From contig DQUE01000040.1 in the NCBI GenBank assembly GCA_015662405.1, positions 1 to 11,406 on the forward strand: a DNA stretch of 11,406 nucleotides, in the 5' to 3' direction. Below, one piece after another: positions 1-6,244 of the stretch. The notes under the pieces were generated by a model that saw nothing but the letters and a program-made list of their open reading frames with translations, was not told the DNA's origin and did not search any database. Source of the DNA: Sulfurimonas autotrophica (GTDB lineage: Bacteria > Campylobacterota > Campylobacteria > Campylobacterales > Sulfurimonadaceae). How positions within the stretch are numbered: position 1 is the stretch's first letter; each line of letters starts with the position of its first letter. Both the position numbers and the translations under genes were made by a program.

Positions 1-30
1 CTTATTTGGTGTTTCGATTTATTTATATGC

Positions 31-107
31 GCGGTGGTAGTTCAGTTGGTTAGAATACCTGCCTGTCACGCAGGGGGTCGCGAGTTCGAGTCTCGTCCAC
101 CGCGCCA
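31..107 (+). tRNA. tRNA-Asp (anticodon GTC)
   Basis: This is a complete 77-nt cloverleaf with an encoded CCA end. The acceptor stem GCGGTGG (31-37) pairs with CCACCGC (97-103), followed by discriminator G104 and CCA at 105-107. The D stem is 40-43/53-56. The anticodon stem 58-62/70-74 closes the loop CTGTCAC, which places anticodon GTC at 65-67. The T stem 80-84/92-96 encloses TTCGAGT. GTC reads the aspartate codons GAC and GAT, and a G discriminator suits tRNA-Asp. A run of six T follows at 111-116 and may help end the transcript, but there is no hairpin other than the tRNA itself. rodA converges from the other strand and ends 24 nt downstream. Confidence 0.97.
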
Positions 108-131
108 CTCTTTTTTATGTAAAACAATCTA

Positions 132-1244
132 CTATACAAAACTCTTTGTTCCACTTTTGTCATACATGTCTTTATATCGAAATGTAATCAAATTCTCCAT
201 AATCGCAAAAAGTATTATAAAATTTAAAAAACTACTGCCACCATAAGAGAACATAGGAAGTGGTACGCCGACTACTGGTGCATAGCCTATGGTCATAGAA
301 ATATTAACGCCCATATATATAAAAATCATAAAAGAGATAGCAACAGTCACAACTTTTATATAGTAATCACTATTAAAAACACTTAAGCTTAATAGATGTA
401 AAATAAGCATTGCATAGAGTAAAATAAGCGCTAAAGCTCCTAAAAAACCTGTTCGCTCAACTACAAATGCAAAAATAAAGTCACTTGTAGCAATAGGGAG
501 AAATTTCATTTGTGTTTGTGTCGCGTCTTCTTTCTTTTTTCCTGTCCATCCTCCTGAACCTATTGCAATGATAGATTGTTGTACATGATAGGATGGTTTT
601 TCACTTAAAAAATCTTTAATTCTTGTTTTTTGATAATCATGTAGTAAAAATTTATAAGCAAGAGGTGATAATATTAGTATTGCTGTAAGGATAGTTGCTA
701 CTATTTTCCAATAGACTCCAACGTAAAATAAGACGCCATAGCCAATAAGTAATAAAACAAGTGCTGTACCCAAATCAGGCTCTTTTGCTATAAGTACAAA
801 AGGAAGTAAAATGTAAAAACTTATGCGTAAAAAATCTTTTAGCTTGTATCCATGGATAGGGGGAGGATTTTTATGAATGAGGTATGCTAGCATTAGTATA
901 AGTGCGGGTTTTACAAACTCTGATGGCTGTATGGTAGCATTGATAAAAGGTATCTCTATCCAACGCTTTGCACCAAGACGTGCATGTCCAAAGAACTCAA
1001 CAGCAAAAAGAAGAGCAATGTTTCCCCAGTATATAAATGGAATCAGCCAGCTCATACGCCTGATAGGGAGAAAAAAGACGAGAAGAAATGCAAGAAATGC
1101 AACACCAACATAAGCGAGTTGTTTGTCTGCAAGGGCAGGAACAGCTTCACCGATGAGCCAATGCGACATAATTACCAAAGGTATGATAAGAATGATAGAA
1201 AAAAAGTCAAATTGTGATAAAATACTCTTATCAAATCTCCACAA
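132..1244 (-). CDS. rodA: RodA, SEDS-family peptidoglycan glycosyltransferase of the elongasome
   Basis: This 370-residue polytopic membrane protein belongs to the SEDS family (RodA/FtsW/SpoVE). RodA polymerises lipid II into glycan strands with a class B PBP during side-wall growth. Family landmarks are visible: the basic/Trp segment GAKRW at 91-95, QPSEF at 106-110, EPDLGTALVLL at 155-165, TSDFIFAFVVE at 253-263 with the conserved Asp255 expected to be catalytic, and PLPMFSYGGSS at 328-338. Length and the absence of long cytoplasmic tails fit RodA better than FtsW. The start is a TTG codon (1244-1242), chosen because GGAG lies 8 nt upstream on the minus strand and no in-frame ATG occurs before residue 26. 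It is divergent from the rluD operon and convergent with tRNA-Asp. As I recall, mrdB (rodA) sits beside the same operon in Campylobacter jejuni. Confidence 0.95.
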   Translation of the reverse strand: MWRFDKSILSQFDFFSIILIIPLVIMSHWLIGEAVPALADKQLAYVGVAFLAFLLVFFLPIRRMSWLIPFIYWGNIALLFAVEFFGHARLGAKRWIEIPFINATIQPSEFVKPALILMLAYLIHKNPPPIHGYKLKDFLRISFYILLPFVLIAKEPDLGTALVLLLIGYGVLFYVGVYWKIVATILTAILILSPLAYKFLLHDYQKTRIKDFLSEKPSYHVQQSIIAIGSGGWTGKKKEDATQTQMKFLPIATSDFIFAFVVERTGFLGALALILLYAMLILHLLSLSVFNSDYYIKVVTVAISFMIFIYMGVNISMTIGYAPVVGVPLPMFSYGGSSFLNFIILFAIMENLITFRYKDMYDKSGTKSFV

Positions 1245-1269
1245 GTTTGTAACTCCAAAATAAAATTAT

Positions 1270-1284
1270 TATGATTGTATCATA
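1270..1284. promoter_or_regulatory. Symmetric candidate divergent promoter for rodA and the rluD operon
   Basis: The 54-bp gap between rodA and rluD contains a perfect inverted repeat, TATGAT-TGT-ATCATA. Read on either strand it gives TATGAT, a 5/6 match to the sigma-70 -10 consensus. The plus-strand hexamer (1270-1275) would start transcription near 1282, just before the rluD ribosome site AAGG (1286-1289). The minus-strand hexamer (1284-1279) would start near 1272, upstream of the rodA ribosome site GGAG (1256-1253). Neither hexamer has a TG extension, and the -35 regions are not recognisable. The same palindrome could instead be a small operator. The promoter role is inferred. Confidence 0.45.
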
Positions 1285-1298
1285 TAAGGCCATAATGA

Positions 1299-2273
1299 AT
1301 GATAAATAGACAAGAATATATATGCGAAACTCCTGAACGATTGGATGTTTTTCTTACTGCAAAAATTGGACAAACACGTTCACAAATAGCAGGATTAATT
1401 AAACATGAATGTGTGTATGTTGATGAAAAAAAAGTACCCAGGCCAGGTGTGAAACTGAAAGTCGGACAGGTCGTTACAGTAGAGTTTCCTAAGCCGCAAC
1501 AAGAAAAAGCACTTGAGGTAAATTTTGATGTTGAAATATTATATGAAGATAATGATGTTTTAGTGATAAACAAACCAAGTGGAGTAACTGTGCATCCTGC
1601 TCCGAGTGTGAAAGAGGCTACCTTAGTAGATTGGCTCAAACATAAAGATATTAGACTCTCTACTATCAGCGGAGAAGAGCGTCATGGAATTGTTCACCGT
1701 CTAGACAAAGGAACAAGTGGAACAATGGTTGTTGCAAAAAATAATGACTCACATGCGTTTTTATCACAACAGCTTCAAGACAAAAGTATGGGACGTTACT
1801 ATATAGCACTCATTACTCCACCTTTAAAAGAGGATGTCACAACTATTGAATCAAATATAGGAAGAAGTGCACATAACCGTTTAAAAATGGCTTGTGGACT
1901 AGAGCATGCAAAGTACGCAAAAACTATGTTTAAACATTTAGCATTGAGTAAAGAGCAACATACACAACTAATAGCCTGCAAGCTTTTTACTGGAAGAACC
2001 CATCAAATTAGAGTACATTTAGAGAGTATGAACCGTCATATCTTGGGAGATCATATGTATGGTTTACACCCAAAACAGGAGAATTCGGAACGTATTTTTC
2101 TACATGCTTCCATAATATACTTTATTCATCCTACAACAAAGCAAAAAGTTACCTTTTATGCAGAGTTTGATGATATAATGCGAGAAACAATTTATAAAAA
2201 ATTTGACAGGGAGATTCTAGATGAGGTTATTGAACCTGAGTACATTATTCGCAGTTTTACTGCTAACTCTTAG
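1299..2273 (+). CDS. RluD-type 23S rRNA pseudouridine synthase (RluA/RluC/RluD family)
   Basis: This 324-residue protein has an N-terminal S4 RNA-binding domain (about residues 13-62, containing ERLDVFL and VYVDEKKV) and an RluA-family catalytic domain from about 78. The catalytic motif is VHRLDKGTSG at 132-141, with Asp136 as the expected nucleophile. Two further family motifs are TGRTHQIRVH at 231-240 and LGDHMYG at 249-255. The family isomerises uridines in rRNA. S4 plus this length resembles E. coli RluD (326 aa, 23S helix 69), but RluC-type sites cannot be excluded, so no symbol is given. AAGG lies 9 nt before the ATG. It is the first gene of the six-gene operon. Its last 17 codons overlap the signal peptide of the next gene in another frame, so the C-terminal tail may be poorly conserved. 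Confidence 0.93.
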   Translation: MINRQEYICETPERLDVFLTAKIGQTRSQIAGLIKHECVYVDEKKVPRPGVKLKVGQVVTVEFPKPQQEKALEVNFDVEILYEDNDVLVINKPSGVTVHPAPSVKEATLVDWLKHKDIRLSTISGEERHGIVHRLDKGTSGTMVVAKNNDSHAFLSQQLQDKSMGRYYIALITPPLKEDVTTIESNIGRSAHNRLKMACGLEHAKYAKTMFKHLALSKEQHTQLIACKLFTGRTHQIRVHLESMNRHILGDHMYGLHPKQENSERIFLHASIIYFIHPTTKQKVTFYAEFDDIMRETIYKKFDREILDEVIEPEYIIRSFTANS

Positions 2274-3609
2274 TGGTTGCCAGGGAGTGAATCCATTACC
2301 AAAGAAAAAAGTTGTTATAGATCCTACATTACCAGTTGTTATTTTAACAAAAAATGGAATTATGCGTGATATGAAGACGATAGCATTTGAATGGAGCGCT
2401 ATAAAAGACCCAAGAGTAAAAGAGATTTATGTTTATAAAAGAGCATCAGGTGCAAAATTAACAAATAAATTAGACTATTATGAGAGTGTTGGTAACAGAT
2501 TTAAAACACACTATCTTGATGCAAAAAATAAACCTGGCATCAAATATAGTTACGCTTTTCGAGTCATTTCTAGTGATGCACAAGGTAGGCTGAGTAAAAT
2601 ATATAATGTAAGTACTCTACCTGTGTTGGATTCTGTGGCATGGATACATGCAATTGCTGGACTACCAAGAAGTGCAAAAATTATTTGGAGACCACATGCA
2701 AATCAGCGTGTTGCGTCTTATATAATTGAAAGAAAGAGTTTCAAAGAGGAGAAATTTGAGAAAATTGCAACACTGTATGGAAGATTACATGCTGAGTTTA
2801 TTGATGAAGATCTAGCAGATAATAGTATCTATTTTTATCGAATTCGCGCAAAGACATATGATGGAATTATTTCAAAACCTTCAAAGGTTGTAAAATCTGT
2901 AACAAAAGCTCTTCCAAAGAGTGTGGCACAGATTAATGCAACAAAAAATTTACCAAAAAAAATAAAAATAGAGTGGTCTGCTTCAAAACAGAAAGATTTT
3001 CATCAGTACTACCTTTACCGGGGGAAAGATATAGATGGCTCTTTTGAACTTATAGCGAAGCTGTATAATAATCATTTTACTGATACTATCGATAAAGATG
3101 GGAAAGTCTATTTTTATAGAGTAAGTGTCGTTGATAAAGATGGGCTAGAGAGTGAACATGAAAAAAAGACTGTTATGGGAATGACACTTCCAAAGCCTGA
3201 AGCTCCTGTGATTACTGGGGTGAAGCTTATTGATAAAGGAATAGAACTCTCTTGGAAAAAAACAGATGCAAGAATAAAATCTTTTAAAATTTTGAGAAAA
3301 CACAAAACAGGTTGGTTAAAAGAGAGCACAAAAGAGTATAAAAATATTTTTCAAACTAAATTTATTGATAAGAATATTAACCCAGATAGTACCTATACAT
3401 ACATAGTCTATGGTTTAGATGAGAATGCAATAGTATCAAAACCAAGTATAGAAGTGAAAATAAAAACAGCAGAGTCAGATAAAATCATACATGGTAAAAA
3501 AAATGAACCTATGCAAGAGGTTATTGTAGAGAGTCAAGCTAACAAGACAGATAAAAATATCCAAAAAACACTTACTCCTGTTAAAGATTTAGATTTAAAC
3601 GAGATTTAA
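2221..3609 (+). CDS. flpA: Fibronectin type III domain lipoprotein, FlpA-like
   Basis: This 462-residue predicted lipoprotein starts with a short signal peptide and lipobox LSGC, giving a lipidated Cys20. Four FN3-like beta-sandwich repeats follow at about 36-135, 138-232, 236-325 and 328-418; each has an early Trp (EWS, IWRP, EWS, SWKK) and a late aromatic strand (YSYAFRV, YFYRIRA, YFYRVSV, YTYIVYG). A polar Lys/Glu-rich tail (419-462) ends the protein. Residues 156-164 read WRPHANQRV, close to the fibronectin-binding motif WRPHPDFRV that I recall for FN3 domain 2 of C. jejuni FlpA (Cj1279c), which occupies the same operon position. Orthology with FlpA is therefore likely. Host adhesion is not implied; an outer-membrane or envelope role is an alternative. 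The start is supported by AGGGAG (2208-2213) 7 nt upstream of the ATG. The stop overlaps the trmB start by one base (TAATG). Confidence 0.88.
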   Translation: MRLLNLSTLFAVLLLTLSGCQGVNPLPKKKVVIDPTLPVVILTKNGIMRDMKTIAFEWSAIKDPRVKEIYVYKRASGAKLTNKLDYYESVGNRFKTHYLDAKNKPGIKYSYAFRVISSDAQGRLSKIYNVSTLPVLDSVAWIHAIAGLPRSAKIIWRPHANQRVASYIIERKSFKEEKFEKIATLYGRLHAEFIDEDLADNSIYFYRIRAKTYDGIISKPSKVVKSVTKALPKSVAQINATKNLPKKIKIEWSASKQKDFHQYYLYRGKDIDGSFELIAKLYNNHFTDTIDKDGKVYFYRVSVVDKDGLESEHEKKTVMGMTLPKPEAPVITGVKLIDKGIELSWKKTDARIKSFKILRKHKTGWLKESTKEYKNIFQTKFIDKNINPDSTYTYIVYGLDENAIVSKPSIEVKIKTAESDKIIHGKKNEPMQEVIVESQANKTDKNIQKTLTPVKDLDLNEI

Positions 3610-4781
3610 TGCCACATTTACATATCGAAAAATTTAAAGAGATTACACTTCCACAAGTCTATGATGAAGTGGTTTTTAACTTTATTGCAACAAATGCCAA
3701 GCGTCAAGATGAAAAGCTTATCTCAACAACAGTTGATGGTGAGGACTTCTTTCTTCTCGTAAAAGAAGAGGAAAATAGAAGTCTACTCAAGAGTGATAAA
3801 TTGACACGACCAGCTTCTATACATAATGTTCACCGTGCATTACTCGCTTATGCAAATGCCGCACAGCTACATGTAATTAGTTCAAATGTAGTGCAAAAAC
3901 AAAATATACATCTGCAAAAAGTTACAGCATTAAAAAAAATAGAGTATTTTGCAAATGCGTTTCCACAAGACAAAGAGGTGCGAATTGAAGTAGGGTTTGG
4001 TTCAGGGCGTCATTTACTTCATCAAGCAGCGAGCAACCCTGATATACTGTTTATAGGAATAGAGATACATCGTCCTTCAATTGAGCAAGTCCTTAAACAG
4101 AGTGTGATTCAAAAGTTAGACAACTTACTTGTACTTGATTATGATGCACGACTCTTTATGGAACTTATCCCTTCAAATAGAGTAGGAGCAATATATGTTC
4201 ATTTTCCTGTTCCTTGGGATAAGAAACCGCATCGTAGAGTTATTTCTACCTCTTTTATAGAAGAGGCACGTCGTGTATTGAAAGTTGGTGGAACTTTAGA
4301 GCTTAGAACCGACAGTGAAAACTACTATGCTTACTCATATGAGACCTTTATCTCATTGCACAAGGTAACCCTGCAAATTAACAAAAACAAAGAGATCGAA
4401 ATAAGTTCAAAATATGAAGATCGATGGAAAAAGATGCAAAAAAACATCTATGATATCACCATGATAAATGATGAATTTTCAGATGAACTAAAAATAGAGG
4501 GTGATTTTGATTTTGCAAAACCGGGTTTAGGTTTTGAAGAGATTTTAGCACTGCATGGGAAAACTTTTCGTTTTAAAGAGGGGTTTATCCATTTTGAACG
4601 AGTCTATACAATACAAGAGGGCGTTATGTTACGTTTGTCTATGGGTAGTTTTGAGCGACCTGAGCATCTCTATTTGATTATAAAAGAGGAGAGTATCATC
4701 TCATATTACCCAGAGTCTCCTTTAAAGTCACGAAGTAATCTAAAGGCACATAAAGAGTTAAACAGGGTTTTGCATGGATAA
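3609..4781 (+). CDS. trmB: TrmB, tRNA (guanine-N7-)-methyltransferase, enlarged Campylobacterota form
   Basis: This enzyme uses S-adenosylmethionine to methylate N7 of G46 in the variable loop of tRNAs. The 390-residue protein has a central Rossmann methyltransferase domain (about 122-245) with motif I EVGFGSGRHL at 127-136, the acidic SAM-binding segment GIEIH at 150-154, the TrmB signature HFPVPWDKKPHRR at 198-210 (classically FPDPWPK..H..RR), and LRTDSENYY at 232-240. E. coli TrmB is about 240 residues. Here roughly 120 extra residues precede the core and about 140 follow it, as I recall for Helicobacter and Campylobacter homologues. The extensions show no motif I can name. The ATG overlaps the previous stop by one base with only a weak GAG ribosome site, so translation is probably coupled to the lipoprotein gene. 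The 3' end overlaps ftsE by 8 nt. Confidence 0.93.
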   Translation: MPHLHIEKFKEITLPQVYDEVVFNFIATNAKRQDEKLISTTVDGEDFFLLVKEEENRSLLKSDKLTRPASIHNVHRALLAYANAAQLHVISSNVVQKQNIHLQKVTALKKIEYFANAFPQDKEVRIEVGFGSGRHLLHQAASNPDILFIGIEIHRPSIEQVLKQSVIQKLDNLLVLDYDARLFMELIPSNRVGAIYVHFPVPWDKKPHRRVISTSFIEEARRVLKVGGTLELRTDSENYYAYSYETFISLHKVTLQINKNKEIEISSKYEDRWKKMQKNIYDITMINDEFSDELKIEGDFDFAKPGLGFEEILALHGKTFRFKEGFIHFERVYTIQEGVMLRLSMGSFERPEHLYLIIKEESIISYYPESPLKSRSNLKAHKELNRVLHG

Positions 4782-5445
4782 AGTCATTATTGCACAAAAT
4801 TTGTCTTTAGCATATTCAAAAGATGAAACAATCATCAATAAGGCAAATTTTTCTATTGATTCTGGGAGTTTTGTATTTGTTACTGGAGCAAGCGGAAGTG
4901 GAAAGTCAACACTTTTAAAATCTTTGTATGGTGCATTAAAGCCAATAGAGGGAAGTTTAGTTGTCGGCGGTGTTGAATTGTGCGGAATTTCAAGTAAAAA
5001 GTTAAACTTCTTGCGTAGGCATCTTGGTATTGTCTTTCAAGATTACAAGCTTGTAAAAGAGTGGACAATTGAAAAAAATATCATGCTACCTTTAATTATA
5101 AATGGGTATGAAAAGAGTATAACACAAAGCCAAGTGGACTCTCTACTCAAACATGTTAAATTACAACATCAAGCAGGAAAATATCCTTTAGAGCTTAGCG
5201 GTGGAGAGCAACAGCGTGTTGCGATGGCCAGAGCATTGGCACATAATCCGATTTTAATCCTTGCAGATGAGCCTACTGGAAATCTTGATGATTACTCTTC
5301 ACAGCTTATCTGGAATCTTTTAGAGGGTGCACATGAGCAGTTAAAAACAACTGTTATCGTTGTAACACACCATATACCTGAAACAATAAAAATTGATTAT
5401 AAACATTATCATATAGAGTTTGGAGATATTCATGAAGTCGTTTAA
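4774..5445 (+). CDS. ftsE: FtsE, cell-division ABC transporter-type ATPase
   Basis: This 223-residue ATPase has every catalytic ABC element: Walker A GASGSGKST at 38-46, Q-loop Gln89 in VFQD, signature LSGGEQQRVA at 141-150, Walker B LILADEP at 161-167 with Glu166, D-loop near NLDD (170-173), and the switch His199. FtsE pairs with FtsX in the inner membrane. In other bacteria its ATP cycle changes FtsX conformation and so controls periplasmic peptidoglycan hydrolases at the septum; it is not a transporter. LolD-type and MacB-type ATPases look similar, but the immediate ftsX and envC-like neighbours settle the assignment. The start overlaps trmB by 8 nt and has AGGG 6 nt upstream. Its 3' end overlaps ftsX by 14 nt. 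Confidence 0.93.
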   Translation: MDKVIIAQNLSLAYSKDETIINKANFSIDSGSFVFVTGASGSGKSTLLKSLYGALKPIEGSLVVGGVELCGISSKKLNFLRRHLGIVFQDYKLVKEWTIEKNIMLPLIINGYEKSITQSQVDSLLKHVKLQHQAGKYPLELSGGEQQRVAMARALAHNPILILADEPTGNLDDYSSQLIWNLLEGAHEQLKTTVIVVTHHIPETIKIDYKHYHIEFGDIHEVV

Positions 5446-6244
5446 AAATCATATATCTCTTGTCATCGCTCTTGTGAGTATACTTTTTTCATTGCAGGTT
5501 TTTACAATTGTGGAGAGGTCTATTGATGCTTATAAAGAGAATTTGGCACAAAATTATTCCTTAGTTGTTGTGAGTCAGAAAACTTTACAAAAAAAAGAGC
5601 TGCTTGATAAAATAACTACTTTGGCTTCGATAGAACAGCTCTCACCTGATAATGTAATAAAAAAATTAAATACAGGGATAAGTAAAAAAAACAAAGAATT
5701 ACTCAAAGTAACGTTACCAAAATTTTATAAATTGCAATTAAAAATATATCCGACACCTCTTCAGTTACAAAGATTGCAAAAAGAGCTTTTAAGATACCCA
5801 TATATAGTGAAAGTAGAAACTTTTTCAAATACACATGATACTACTTACAAGTTACTCTTACTTTTTAAAAATGTCATATTTATATTATCGTTGTCTATTG
5901 TATTAGTTACGATATTACTAATATTTAAAGAGCTTCGAATTTGGCAATTTAAGCATAATGAACGGATGAGCATCATGGGATTATTTGGGGCACCTGCATG
6001 GTTGCGTTCAGCGGTTCTATTTCGATTAGCAATTGTTGATGCGCTTATAGCATTTGGTATCTCTTTTGTAATATTTTCCTATTTTTCTTCAAGTGCATGG
6101 GTTAGTGAACAGTTTGCAAATATAGGTATATCCGTTATTGTATTTGACAAGGTATATGATTCACTCATTATGCTTGGTGTCTCTATGACAGTTTCTGTTT
6201 TACTTGCAAGTTTTATAGTACTTGGACATAAAGAAGAGGTCTGA
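5432..6244 (+). CDS. ftsX: FtsX, cell-division membrane protein
   Basis: This 270-residue protein has the FtsX topology: TM1 at about 8-27, a periplasmic domain of about 120 residues (28-146), TM2 147-167, a cytoplasmic loop, TM3 196-218 and TM4 244-264. The loop segment ERMSIMGLFGAPAWLR (177-192) matches the conserved FtsX coupling region before TM3. The large periplasmic loop is the part that binds a hydrolase activator (EnvC in E. coli, PcsB in streptococci). The ATG at 5432 is preferred over an in-frame TTG at 5420 because GGAG (5422-5425) lies 6 nt before the ATG and overlaps the TTG. It overlaps ftsE by 14 nt and the next start by one base (TGATG), which implies co-translation of the module. 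Confidence 0.92.
   Translation: MKSFKNHISLVIALVSILFSLQVFTIVERSIDAYKENLAQNYSLVVVSQKTLQKKELLDKITTLASIEQLSPDNVIKKLNTGISKKNKELLKVTLPKFYKLQLKIYPTPLQLQRLQKELLRYPYIVKVETFSNTHDTTYKLLLLFKNVIFILSLSIVLVTILLIFKELRIWQFKHNERMSIMGLFGAPAWLRSAVLFRLAIVDALIAFGISFVIFSYFSSSAWVSEQFANIGISVIVFDKVYDSLIMLGVSMTVSVLLASFIVLGHKEEV

Noticed and set aside
34..246. 70-codon plus-strand open frame beginning MVVQLVRIPACHAGG
   Set aside because: Its first half is a translation of the tRNA-Asp gene and the rest is antisense to the rodA 3' end. It has no ribosome site.
877..1217. Two overlapping plus-strand open frames (78 and 77 codons)
   Set aside because: Both lie antisense inside the strongly supported rodA coding region. 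They have no recognisable domain or ribosome site.
1280..1639. 119-codon minus-strand open frame, Ser/Thr-rich
   Set aside because: It is antisense to the S4 domain of the pseudouridine synthase. Its composition is the expected by-product of the opposite strand's codons.
5420..5431. Upstream TTG start adding four residues (MEIF) to FtsX
   Set aside because: The TTG overlaps the GGAG that serves the ATG at 5432, so the ATG is the better start.
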